Shown: one piece after another, positions 1 to 8,874 of the stretch
Numbering within the stretch: the stretch's first letter is position 1
How the letters are laid out: the number at the start of each line of letters is the position of its first letter
Assembly: GCA_028818755.1 (NCBI GenBank)
Contig: JAPPNF010000169.1
Location: forward strand, 27,373-91,372
Source of the DNA: Deltaproteobacteria bacterium
GTDB taxonomy: Bacteria; Desulfobacterota; Binatia; UBA9968; JAJDTQ01
DNA length: 64,000 bases
Direction of reading: 5' to 3'
The notes under the pieces: generated by a model
The model's input: the letters and a program-made list of their open reading frames with translations, nothing else
The model's database searches: none
Told to the model about the DNA's origin: nothing
Program-made: the position numbers and the translations under genes

Positions 1-714
1 CGGCCGGGCGGGGAGGGGGACCTGGGCGATACGGCTTGGGAGCAGCCGGCGCTCTATGCCCTGGAGTGTGCGCTGACCGCCCTCTGGGCGAGCGTGGGCA
101 TCCGGCCCGCGGCGGTCCTGGGGCACAGCGTGGGCGAGCTGGCGGCGGCCCAGGCGGCGGATGTGTTCAGCCTGGACGACGGGATGAGGCTCGCCGCGAC
201 GCGGGGCACCCTGCTGTCGGGCATCGAGCCGGGCGCCATGGCCGCGGTCTTCGCCCCGCCGGCGCGCGTGGCGGCGGTGGTGGAGGCGTCGAACGAGGCA
301 TCGGCCGGCGTCGGCGTCAACATCTCCGCGGACAACGGGACCCACCAGGTGGTCAGCGGACCGGTGGCCGGCATCGAAGCCGTCTCGCAGCGTTTCGAAT
401 CGGAGGGCCTCCGGGTCAGGCGGCTCAACACGACCAAGGCGTTTCACAGCGCCCTGGTGGAACCGGCGCTGGATGCGCTGGAAGCGTTTCTGGGCAGCAT
501 CACCGTCGAGGCCCCCTCGCTGGCGGTGGTCAGCAACCTGACCGGCCGGGTGGTGGAGCCCGGCGAGAGGCTGGACGGCGTCTACTGGAGGCGTCATGCC
601 CGGGAGCCCGTGGCGTTCGCGGCCGGTGTCGGGACGTTGGCGGAACTCGGCGTGGACCTGGTGGTGGAGATCGGTCCGCATTCGGTGCTGGCGCCGATGG
701 CGGTGTCGGCCTAG
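1..714 (+). CDS. Type I polyketide synthase, acyltransferase (AT) fragment; 5' end outside window, ends at in-frame amber
   Basis: The open frame enters from the left edge and ends at TAG 712-714. It encodes most of a malonyl-CoA:ACP acyltransferase domain: the nucleophile elbow GHSVGE (Ser codon at 127) and the second motif KAFHS (catalytic His codon at 445). The AFH signature is the type usually associated with malonyl rather than methylmalonyl specificity. The reading frame is the same as that of the large PKS frame starting at 745, and the residues just after the stop continue the normal post-AT linker. This is therefore the upstream part of the same megasynthase and not a separate enzyme. 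The KS that should precede this AT lies outside the window. An independent truncated AT product is possible but unlikely to be useful without its ACP. Confidence 0.85.
   Translation, partial: RPGGEGDLGDTAWEQPALYALECALTALWASVGIRPAAVLGHSVGELAAAQAADVFSLDDGMRLAATRGTLLSGIEPGAMAAVFAPPARVAAVVEASNEASAGVGVNISADNGTHQVVSGPVAGIEAVSQRFESEGLRVRRLNTTKAFHSALVEPALDALEAFLGSITVEAPSLAVVSNLTGRVVEPGERLDGVYWRRHAREPVAFAAGVGTLAELGVDLVVEIGPHSVLAPMAVSA
712..714 (+). other. In-frame amber codon inside the PKS
   Basis: TAG sits in the frame shared by the AT fragment and the rest of the PKS. The second AT of the same protein has Trp at the matching place (GAWPDS against SA*PES), so one TGG-to-TAG change explains it. Downstream the frame stays open for 2,578 codons. 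A GTG at 745 could restart translation, but it lacks a well-spaced ribosome binding site. A real nonsense mutation, a sequencing or assembly error, or suppression/recoding are all possible. Confidence 0.85.
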
Positions 715-744
715 CCCGAGTCGTCGCGGACACCGGCGCCGAGG

Positions 745-3700
745 GTGCTGTCGAGCCTGTGCCGGCCGTCCGGCGACGAGACGGCTCCGGCGGGTGACGG
801 CTTCGTCGAGGCCGTGGCCGGGGCGTACCGGGCGGGGCTGCCGGTTCGTTTCGAGGGGCTTTTCGCGGGCGAGGCGCGGCGGCGCATCTCGTTGCCGGGG
901 TATCCGTTCCAACGCGAACGCCACTGGATCGAGGCCTCGAAGCAACGGCGCGGCAGCGCCGGCCACCCCCTGCTGGGGGTCCGGCACGAGTCCGCCCGCG
1001 GCGAGATCTCTTTCGAGACGGAAGTCTTCCCTTCGGACCCGGCGTGGCTGAGCGACCACCGGGTATTCGGGCGGGTGCTGGCCCCGGGCGCCCTCTACGG
1101 CGCCATGGCGGCGACGGCGGCCCTTGCGGAGGGCAGCGGTTCGGCGGTGGTGGAGGACATGCAGCTCCACAATGCGCTGGTTTTTCCCGAGCAGGGCTCC
1201 GAGGACGGAGCGGGCGAAGACGGCCGGACTGTGCAACTCGTGCTCGACGCTCCCGGACAGGCGGCGTCGCGCGGCGTGCAGATCTTCAGCAAGGGGGCTG
1301 AAGGGGAGTGGACGCTGCACGTGGAGGGCCGCGTGCCGTCAGGTGTTCCGGCGTCGCAACCCGCGACCCGGGTGGATATTGAAAGCCTGAAGGCCGGCAT
1401 GTCGCTGGTGGAGGTGGCTGACTACTACCGGGCCAGGGCCGATACGGGGATCGATCTCGGCCCGTCCTTCCGCACCCTCGGGAGGGTCTGGGCGCGGCCG
1501 GGCGAAGCGGTGGGCGAGGTCTCTTTTCCGGAAGCTCTCGGCCGCAATGGGCTGGACGTGCACCCGCTCGTGCTGGATGGTTGCTTTCAGGTCGTTGGCG
1601 CCGCCCGCGGCCTGACCGGAACCCAGGGGGCGACCACGTACCTGCCGTTCGGATGGGAGCGGTTGTGGCTCACGGGGCGGCTGCCGGAGCGGGTCGTCTG
1701 CCACGTGCGCATGAACATGCCGTCCCCGGAACCGGAGGCCGAAGCCGGCGAACCGCCGGAGGTCCTGAGCGGAGAACTGACCATCTACGATACCGACGGG
1801 GTCCTGCTCGGGGTGTTGAGCGGGTACACGGTGAAGCGGGCCACGCGCGAGGCGCTGCTGTCGGCGGTGGAAGGCGTGAAGGAGCTGCTGTACGAGGTCG
1901 TGTGGCGCGATTCCGCCCTCGCGCCGGGACTGGTGCCGGCGGACTTCTTCCCGACGCCGGCAACCGTCGCCGCGGGCTCGCAGTCGTTCTCCGGCTACCT
2001 GACCGGCGCCGACGTGGATCCGGAGGACAGGCGCGCCCTGCTGGCGGACCTGGAGCGTTGGTCCCGTTCCTACGCGCTTGCCAACCTCGACAAGCTGGGA
2101 TGGGAGCGCGGGGCCGGCGAGGTGGTGGATCCCGACGACCTGCGGCAACGGCTGAACGTCAACGAGGAGCACCGGCGCCTCTTCCGCCGGATGCTCGAAA
2201 TGCTCGCCAGGTCGGGCGTCCTGGAGGAAACCGCCGACGGCTTTGCGGTAGTGGCGGCATCGGGGGATCCGTGGCCGGAGGAGATGCCCGGGGATCCCGA
2301 GGCGTTCGCCACGCGGATGGCCGAGATGTATCCGGACGGCCTGGTCGAGATCGGACTGTTCAAGCGGTCGGCTGACGCCCTCGCCGACGTGCTCCGCGGC
2401 GGCGCCGATCCCCTGACGCTGCTGTTCAGCAGCGGAGAGCCCACGGCGGCGGATCTGTATCTCAAGGCGCCGGTGGCTCGGGCGGCCAACCGGATGCTGG
2501 CGGACGCGGTCCAGGCGCTGGTGGCCCGGTTGCCGGAGGGACGGCGGTTGCGGGTGCTGGAGATCGGAGCGGGCACCGGGTCGGCCACCGCCTCCGTGCT
2601 GCCTGAACTTGCAGAAGGGCGGTTCGACTACACCTACACGGATATCTCCGCGGGCTTCTTTGCGGAGGCCGAGGCGCGCTTCGGCAACGACGGTATCGAC
2701 TACCGTCCGCTGGATATCGAGAAGGACCCCGTCGCCCAGGGCTTCGAGTCCCACGGCTACGACCTGCTGATCGCGTCCAACGTGCTGCACGCGACCCGAT
2801 ACCTGCCGGAGACGCTGGGGCACTGCCTGGACCTGCTGGCGCCGTCGGGACACCTGATCGCCCTCGAGAACCTGAGCGGCCTGGGCTGGATGGACCTGAC
2901 CTTCGGACAGTTGGACGGGTGGTGGCGCTTCGCCGACGACTACCGCCCGCACCACGCCCTGGCGAACCCGGCGGTGTGGCGCCAAGCGCTCGGCGACGCC
3001 GGTTTCACGGGGGCGGAAGTCCTGGGTCCGGACGAGTCCGAGACCGACAGGATGCCCGACAAGGGAGTGATCGTGGCGCAGGGTCCGGCGCAGGTGACGG
3101 AGCTCCCGGGCGCGTGGGTCCTGGCGGCGGACCGCGGGGAGGTGGCGGCCGGCTTGGCAACCGAGCTCGCGGCGCGGAACCAGACGGTGGTGCTGGCGGA
3201 CGGCGAAGCGTCGGAGGACCTGAAGATCCACGGGCCCGGTGTTTTCAGGACGGCCGTGGGAGCGGAGGATCGCGAGGCGTGGCGATCGCTGGTGGAGGGC
3301 TTGCCTCAGGACATACCGTTCAACGGGGTAGTGCATCTGGTGGGGCTGGACGGTCACGGGGCCGAGGCCGCGACCGCGGAGATCGCCGAAGACGTGCGGC
3401 GCGCGGGAGCGAGCGCGCTGGCGCTGACGCAAGCGGTGGCCGACTCCGACGTCACGCCGGCCAAGGGCGTATGGTTCGTGACGCGGGGCGCGCAACTCCT
3501 GGAACGGGAGCGCGGCGGCGAGCTTGCCGGCGCTACCCTCTGGGGCTTCGGCAAGGCGGTGGCGCGGGAAGCGGCGCACCTCCAGCCGAGGATGATCGAT
3601 CTCGACCCCGGCGGGACGGCTCCCGTGCCCCATGTCCTCAATGAGCTGCTGTATCCCGACCCTGAAAATCACATCGCATACCGCGCGGGACGCCGGCGCG

Positions 3701-6700
3701 TGGCGCGCCTGGTCCGGGCGGGGGCGGGGGTGGAGCGGCTGGCCCTGCCCGAGGGGCCGGAGTGGGCGCTGGCCCCGGACCCGGCCGGCGTGTTCGAGAA
3801 ACCGTACGTCATGCCGCTGCCGGCGCGTTCCCTGGAGCCCAGGGAAGTCCGCGTCGCGGTGGATGCCGCCGGACTCAACTTCTGGGACGTGTTCCGTTCG
3901 CTCGGCTTCATCGAGGAGGGGAATCTGGGCCGGGAGTTGTGCGGTAACGTGGTCGAGGTGGGCTCGGAAGTCTCGACCGTTTCCGCCGGCGACCCCGTGG
4001 TCGGACTGGGGTTCGGCGCGTTCGCGGCGGAAATGATCACCCACGAGGAACTGGTGGCGCCGGCGCCGCCGGGAATCCCGGTGACCGGGCTTGCCACGGT
4101 GCCGAGCGCGTTCGTGTCGGCGGCGCTGTCGTACGAGTTCACCGGGCTGGAAGTCGGCGACCGCGTGCTGATTCACGCCGGCGCCGGGGGCGTGGGGTTG
4201 GCGGCCATCCAGTTGGCGCAAGCGGCGGGAGCCGAGGTCTTCGCCACCGCCAGCGCGCCGAAGCAGGCGTATCTCCGGTCGCTGGGAGTGGAGCACATCT
4301 ACGACAGCCGCCGGACGGCCTTCGGGAAGGAAATACTCGAGGACACGGATGGCGCGGGCGTGGACGTGGTGCTGAACAGCCTGACGGGAGAAGGCTTCAT
4401 CGACGCCAGCCTGTCCTGTCTGAAGCACGGCGGCCGGTTCGTGGAAATGGCCCGGCGCGACATCTTGAGCGTGGACGAGATGGCGGCGGCGCGTCCGGAC
4501 GTGGCCTACCTGATCCTGGAGCTGGACGTTCTCAAGAAGACCGATCCGGCGTGGGTAGGAAGGGTCCTGCGGGGGGTGATGGAACGCCTGGTGGCGGGGG
4601 AGCTGGAACCCATCATCCACAGCAGGTGGCCGCTGGCCGAAGCCGGGGCCGCATTGAGCTTCATGCGCTCGGCGCGGCACCTCGGGAAGATCGTCGTCAC
4701 CGCGTCGCCGCTGGCGAAGGGCCGGTTGCGGCAGGACCGGACCTACCTGGTGACCGGCGGTCTGGGCGGCATCGGGTGCGCCGTGGCCGGTTGGCTGGCG
4801 GACCGCGGAGCGGGGACCATCGTCCTCAACGGCCGCCGCGCTCCCGACGACGCGGCCGAAGCGGCCATCGGCGCTCTGAGGGAGCGCGGGGTGACGGTTC
4901 AGGTGGAACTGGCGGATGTCTCCGACGCGGCCGCGGTGGACGGGATGCTGGAGCGGATCGACGGGGAGCTGCCGCCGCTCGGCGGCGTGATCCACAGCGT
5001 CGGCGTGCTGTCGGACGGCGCCCTCACCAACCAGAGCTGGGAGCGGTTCGAGACGGTGCTGTGGCCGAAGGTGCTGGGCGGTTGGCACCTGCACCGCGCC
5101 ACCGCCGACCGCGACCTGGAGTTCTTCATCCTCTTCTCCAGCCGGGTCGGCGTCATGGGCAATCCGGGGCAGGCCAATCACGCTTCGGCCAATGCCTTTC
5201 TGGACCAGCTCGCCGGCCATCGCCGGGCGCTGGGGCTCCCGGGACAGAGCATTGCCTGGGGGGCGTGGTCCGAGATCGGCGAGGCCGCGGAACAGCGGGA
5301 ACGCATCGACCGGCAACGGACGGCCCTGGGCGGGCGCTGGTTCACCCCGCAGCAGGGTCTCCGGGCGTTGGACCAGTTGGTGCGGCAGGATGCCACCACC
5401 TCGGTGGTGATGGCGATGGACTGGTCCATGTTCGAAGAGGCGGTGGAAGACCGTCCGTTGTTTCTGGACGACCTGCTGTCCACCACCGCCGAGGACGATG
5501 CCCGCGCCGAGGCCCCGTCGGGCGACCTGCTTTCGCAACTGCGGGGGACCCCCGCGGGGTCGCGCGAGGAGTTGCTCGTGTCCTTTCTGCAACAGGAGGT
5601 CCGGGCGGTGCTGAGGCTGCCGGCCACGCCGGCGCCCACGGTGGGATTCTTCGACCTGGGGATGGACTCGTTGATGGCGGTGGAGCTGCGGAACCGGCTG
5701 AACCGGGCGTTCGCGGACGTCTACACGGTGCCCAACACCGCGGTGTTCGACTACCCGGACATCGCCGCGCTCGCGCGGCACCTGGTCGGGGAGCTTGGTG
5801 ATATCGGTAGCGCGCCCGCACCCCAGCCCCGGCCCGAGACCCAACCCGAGGCAGGGGCGGAGACCCGGACAGGGACACGGCCGGCAATGCCCCGCGAGGA
5901 CGGGGGAATCGCGATCATCGGCATGGCGTGCCGCCTCCCCGGCGCTCCCGATCTGTCGGCCTTCTGGCGTCAGCTCGAAGCGGGCGAGAACGCGGTGACG
6001 GACAGACGCCGGGATGCTGCTTCCTCGGCCGATCTCGCCGGGGGCCTTCCAGCCGGGTATGAGGCTTACGGCCGCGGCGGGTTCGTGGACGAGATCGACA
6101 AGTTCGACGCGGATTTCTTTCGGATTACGCCGATCGAGGCGCGCACGATGGATCCCCGGCAGCGCATGATGCTCGAGACGACCTGGCAGGCGCTTGAGGA
6201 TGCCGGGATGGACCCGAACCGGTTGAGGGGAAGCCGCACCGGGATATATGCCGGCATCGGCACCAGCGAGTACCGGGACCTGATGACGGCCGGCGCTTCC
6301 AGCGTCAGTTACCTGGGCACCGCCGCGAGCATGGCGGTCGGGCGGGTGGCCTTCCATCTGGGAGTGGAAGGGCCGACGATGCCGGTGGAGCTCAACTGTG
6401 CGTCGTCGCTGGTGGCGGTGCATCACGCGGTCGCGGGGTTGCGTGGAGGCGAGGTGGATATGGCCCTGGTCGGCGGCGTGGCCGCGGTCCTGTCACCGGG
6501 GATAACGCGGGAGATGGCAGATCTGGGGATGCTGTCGCGGGGAGGCCAGTGCAGGGCCTTCGACGCCTCGGCGGACGGCTTCGTGCGGGGCGAGGGCTGT
6601 GGAATGGTGGTCCTGAAGCGGCTCGGCGACGCGGTGGCCGACGGCGATTGCATCTGGGGCGTGATCCGCGGCTCGGCGGTCAACCAGAACGGTGCGAGCG

Positions 6701-8451
6701 CGGGACCGACGGTGCCCAACGGTCGAGCGCAGGAGCGGGTGATCGAAGAGGCGCTGTCGCGAGCGGGGGTGTCGCCGTCGGAAGTGGACTACCTGGAAGC
6801 CCACGGGGCCGGATCGGAGTTGGGCGACACCATCGAGGTGCAAGCGGCTGCGGCGGTGTACGGCAAGGGACGCGGAGCGGAGCAGCCGCTCCTGATCGGC
6901 TCGGTCAAGACCAACATCGGCCATCTGGAGCCGGCCGCCGGGGTCGCGGGCCTGATCAAGACGATGCTGTCGATGAGACGAGGGGCAATTCCCAGGCAAC
7001 TGCACTTCCAGAATCCGAATCCTCAACTCGACTGGGGCCGGCTCCCGGTGCGGGTGACCTCGGAGGCGGCGGACTGGCCGGTTCATCCCGACAGGCCGCG
7101 GCGCGCGGCGGTCAGTGCGTTCGGGATCTCGGGGACGAACGCTCACGTCATCGTGGAGGGATACGACGCTTCGGGGGATGGGTCCGCGGGAATGGATCAG
7201 GGGCAGAGCCCCTCGGGTTCTGCGGTTTCCGTGCCGGTCTCCCTGCCGGATGCCGTTCCAGCGGCTACGGACGAAGAACCCCCGGCACGCGCTGCCCGCT
7301 TGCTGCCGCTTTCGGGAAAAACGAGCGGCGCGCTCCGGCAGTTGGCGGGAGGGTATCTTTCGTGGCTGGACGAGCGCGACGGCGTGCTTTCATCGGCGGG
7401 CGCGGCCTCGGGACCCTTGCTTTCGGACATGGCATGGACGGCCGGCGTGGGGCGAAGCCATTTCGACTGCAGGAAGGGCCTCGTGTTCCGCGATGCCGCA
7501 TCACTTCGGGAAGCGTTGAAGGCCCTTGCGGATGGAAGCGAGGAGCCGGAGCCCGCGACGGCCAGGAAGGTGGCGTTCGTCTACACCGGAGAAGGCAGCC
7601 AGTGGGCCGGCATGGGGCGTGCGCTGTACGAGGACGAGCCGGTCGTCCGGGCAGTTCTGGACCGCTGCGACGCAGTGGTCCGAAAAGATCGAGGGACCTC
7701 GCTGCTGGACGTGATGTTCGGCCGCGCGGCCGCGGATCTGGACGATCCGGTGTGGACACAGCCGGCGATCTATGCGCTGGAGTGCGCGCTGACGGCGCTG
7801 TGGTCGAGTCTGGGAGTCAACCCGAGCGTGGTGGCGGGTCACGACCTGGGCGAGCTTGCGGCGGCGCGGGCGGCCGGAGTGTTCGGCCTGGAGGACGGGC
7901 TGCGTCTGGCCTGCGCGCGCGCGGTGTCGGCGTCGTTGCGCGAAGACGGAGCGGCAGAGCCGCCTCCGGACGACCTGGGGGCGGCGCTCGCCGATGTCGC
8001 GTTAGCGCCGCCGGCGCTCGTCCTGGTGAGCGGCCTGACCGGACGGGCCGTAGAACTGGGCAGCACGCTCGACGGACCGTATTGGCGCCGGCAGGCGCAC
8101 GAGCCCACGGCGTTCGCGCAATGTGTCGGGACGTTGGCCGCCCTGGACGTGGAGGTGGTGGTGGAAGTCGGCCCGTCCGCGGTCCTGGGTCCGGCGGTGG
8201 CCGGAGCGTGGCCGGACTCGGCGGACGCACGCCGGGCGCCGATCGTGCTGTCGAGCCTCCAACAAGAGGTGTCGGGGTCTACAGCGGACAGCGGGTTCGT
8301 CGCGGCGGTAGCCAAGGCCTACGAGTCGGGGATCGATGTCTCGTTCACCGGGCTCTTCGCGGGGGAGACCCGGCGTCGGATCTCGCTTCCGAGCTACCCG
8401 TTCCAGCGCCGCCGCCACTGGATCAAGGAAGCCAGCCGGGCTCCGAGATGA
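745..8451 (+). CDS. Type I polyketide synthase, DH-MT-ER-KR-ACP-KS-AT(degenerate)
   Basis: 2,568 residues from GTG 745; the biological protein probably begins upstream, across the amber codon. Domains in order, with residues counted from 745: post-AT linker 1-70; dehydratase about 72-370 (HxxxGxxxxP with His105, Asp278); C-methyltransferase about 410-720 (SAM motif VLEIGAGTGS near 604); enoylreductase about 1010-1320 (HAGAGGVGLA at 1144); ketoreductase about 1330-1510 (TGGLGGIG near 1336, but His1479 where the catalytic Tyr is expected); ACP with phosphopantetheine Ser1642 (GMDSL); ketosynthase from 1720 (Cys1885, His2020, His2060); AT about 2270-2490. This AT reads GHDLGE, so the nucleophile Ser is Asp2367, and about 73 residues including the catalytic His motif are missing. 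No ACP follows it. The module would make fully reduced, C-methylated chains, possibly iteratively. A discrete ACP and a hydrolase lie downstream. Confidence 0.9.
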   Translation: MLSSLCRPSGDETAPAGDGFVEAVAGAYRAGLPVRFEGLFAGEARRRISLPGYPFQRERHWIEASKQRRGSAGHPLLGVRHESARGEISFETEVFPSDPAWLSDHRVFGRVLAPGALYGAMAATAALAEGSGSAVVEDMQLHNALVFPEQGSEDGAGEDGRTVQLVLDAPGQAASRGVQIFSKGAEGEWTLHVEGRVPSGVPASQPATRVDIESLKAGMSLVEVADYYRARADTGIDLGPSFRTLGRVWARPGEAVGEVSFPEALGRNGLDVHPLVLDGCFQVVGAARGLTGTQGATTYLPFGWERLWLTGRLPERVVCHVRMNMPSPEPEAEAGEPPEVLSGELTIYDTDGVLLGVLSGYTVKRATREALLSAVEGVKELLYEVVWRDSALAPGLVPADFFPTPATVAAGSQSFSGYLTGADVDPEDRRALLADLERWSRSYALANLDKLGWERGAGEVVDPDDLRQRLNVNEEHRRLFRRMLEMLARSGVLEETADGFAVVAASGDPWPEEMPGDPEAFATRMAEMYPDGLVEIGLFKRSADALADVLRGGADPLTLLFSSGEPTAADLYLKAPVARAANRMLADAVQALVARLPEGRRLRVLEIGAGTGSATASVLPELAEGRFDYTYTDISAGFFAEAEARFGNDGIDYRPLDIEKDPVAQGFESHGYDLLIASNVLHATRYLPETLGHCLDLLAPSGHLIALENLSGLGWMDLTFGQLDGWWRFADDYRPHHALANPAVWRQALGDAGFTGAEVLGPDESETDRMPDKGVIVAQGPAQVTELPGAWVLAADRGEVAAGLATELAARNQTVVLADGEASEDLKIHGPGVFRTAVGAEDREAWRSLVEGLPQDIPFNGVVHLVGLDGHGAEAATAEIAEDVRRAGASALALTQAVADSDVTPAKGVWFVTRGAQLLERERGGELAGATLWGFGKAVAREAAHLQPRMIDLDPGGTAPVPHVLNELLYPDPENHIAYRAGRRRVARLVRAGAGVERLALPEGPEWALAPDPAGVFEKPYVMPLPARSLEPREVRVAVDAAGLNFWDVFRSLGFIEEGNLGRELCGNVVEVGSEVSTVSAGDPVVGLGFGAFAAEMITHEELVAPAPPGIPVTGLATVPSAFVSAALSYEFTGLEVGDRVLIHAGAGGVGLAAIQLAQAAGAEVFATASAPKQAYLRSLGVEHIYDSRRTAFGKEILEDTDGAGVDVVLNSLTGEGFIDASLSCLKHGGRFVEMARRDILSVDEMAAARPDVAYLILELDVLKKTDPAWVGRVLRGVMERLVAGELEPIIHSRWPLAEAGAALSFMRSARHLGKIVVTASPLAKGRLRQDRTYLVTGGLGGIGCAVAGWLADRGAGTIVLNGRRAPDDAAEAAIGALRERGVTVQVELADVSDAAAVDGMLERIDGELPPLGGVIHSVGVLSDGALTNQSWERFETVLWPKVLGGWHLHRATADRDLEFFILFSSRVGVMGNPGQANHASANAFLDQLAGHRRALGLPGQSIAWGAWSEIGEAAEQRERIDRQRTALGGRWFTPQQGLRALDQLVRQDATTSVVMAMDWSMFEEAVEDRPLFLDDLLSTTAEDDARAEAPSGDLLSQLRGTPAGSREELLVSFLQQEVRAVLRLPATPAPTVGFFDLGMDSLMAVELRNRLNRAFADVYTVPNTAVFDYPDIAALARHLVGELGDIGSAPAPQPRPETQPEAGAETRTGTRPAMPREDGGIAIIGMACRLPGAPDLSAFWRQLEAGENAVTDRRRDAASSADLAGGLPAGYEAYGRGGFVDEIDKFDADFFRITPIEARTMDPRQRMMLETTWQALEDAGMDPNRLRGSRTGIYAGIGTSEYRDLMTAGASSVSYLGTAASMAVGRVAFHLGVEGPTMPVELNCASSLVAVHHAVAGLRGGEVDMALVGGVAAVLSPGITREMADLGMLSRGGQCRAFDASADGFVRGEGCGMVVLKRLGDAVADGDCIWGVIRGSAVNQNGASAGPTVPNGRAQERVIEEALSRAGVSPSEVDYLEAHGAGSELGDTIEVQAAAAVYGKGRGAEQPLLIGSVKTNIGHLEPAAGVAGLIKTMLSMRRGAIPRQLHFQNPNPQLDWGRLPVRVTSEAADWPVHPDRPRRAAVSAFGISGTNAHVIVEGYDASGDGSAGMDQGQSPSGSAVSVPVSLPDAVPAATDEEPPARAARLLPLSGKTSGALRQLAGGYLSWLDERDGVLSSAGAASGPLLSDMAWTAGVGRSHFDCRKGLVFRDAASLREALKALADGSEEPEPATARKVAFVYTGEGSQWAGMGRALYEDEPVVRAVLDRCDAVVRKDRGTSLLDVMFGRAAADLDDPVWTQPAIYALECALTALWSSLGVNPSVVAGHDLGELAAARAAGVFGLEDGLRLACARAVSASLREDGAAEPPPDDLGAALADVALAPPALVLVSGLTGRAVELGSTLDGPYWRRQAHEPTAFAQCVGTLAALDVEVVVEVGPSAVLGPAVAGAWPDSADARRAPIVLSSLQQEVSGSTADSGFVAAVAKAYESGIDVSFTGLFAGETRRRISLPSYPFQRRRHWIKEASRAPR

Positions 8452-8513
8452 AGCGTCGGGCGCCAGTGTGTGTCCGTGGAAGCAGGGAAGCCTGGCTTGG
8501 AGGGTTCGTTCGT

Positions 8514-8541
8514 TTGACATGCCCGCTTGAGACCTTATAGT
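8514..8541 (+). promoter_or_regulatory. Sigma70-type promoter for the ACP-hydrolase-clpP group
   Basis: TTGACA at 8514-8519 and TATAGT at 8536-8541, 16 bp apart: a near-consensus housekeeping promoter. It lies 60 bp after the PKS stop codon and about 90 bp before the ACP start, so the discrete ACP can be expressed independently of the PKS. Confidence 0.7.
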
Positions 8542-8592
8542 GACGGGAACATTCTTTTTGGATCGTGGAACACGAGTTCCATCTGACCGCGT

Positions 8593-8609
8593 CCCGTGTG
8601 GAACACGGG
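8593..8609 (+). other. Hairpin in the ACP leader
   Basis: Perfect 7-bp inverted repeat CCCGTGT/ACACGGG with a 3-base loop, in the leader between the promoter and the AAGGAGG ribosome binding site at 8621-8627. A second short palindrome (GGAAC/GTTCC) lies just upstream. It could stabilise the mRNA or be an operator; no function can be assigned from sequence alone. Confidence 0.4.
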
Positions 8610-8633
8610 TCGTCGATTGAAAGGAGGACACCA

Positions 8634-8858
8634 ATGGCGTCGAGTGAGGATCGTATCAAGCAACTGTTCCAGGAAAACCTTGGCCGGGCGGCGAACCCCG
8701 CTGCAAGCGTGGCTGATTCCGGCGTTTCGTCCGTGGATGCCGTGGCATTCATCAAAACGGTCGGCGAGGAATTCAACGTCACGATTCCTCCCGAAGAGGT
8801 GGCGAAATTCAACACGATCGGGGATCTGATCGCGTACGTGGATTCCCACTCCGGCTGA
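8634..8858 (+). CDS. Discrete acyl carrier protein
   Basis: 74 residues, acidic and helical, with the usual size of a type II ACP. The phosphopantetheine site reads GVSSVDAV rather than the common G-x-DSL, so the modified Ser is kept but the preceding Asp is Ser. The start at ATG 8634 is chosen because AAGGAGG lies 6 bases upstream; an in-frame ATG at 8565 would place this site inside the gene. It follows a PKS whose last module (KS plus dead AT) has no ACP of its own, so it may serve that KS in trans or carry a starter or extender. A separate fatty-acid role is also possible. Confidence 0.88.
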   Translation: MASSEDRIKQLFQENLGRAANPAASVADSGVSSVDAVAFIKTVGEEFNVTIPPEEVAKFNTIGDLIAYVDSHSG

Positions 8859-8874
8859 GGCTGTTTGGGAAACC

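Noticed and set aside
712..714. Pyrrolysine at the PKS amber codon as the primary explanation
   Set aside because: The equivalent residue in the sister domain is Trp in a linker, not a catalytic site, and no pyl genes are in the window. A mutation or read error is simpler.
1339..6426. Very long open frame (1,695 codons) on the strand opposite the PKS
   Set aside because: High-GC coding DNA leaves its antisense frame open. The translation is Arg/His/Pro/Gly-rich low-complexity with no family motif, whereas the plus strand holds clear PKS domains.
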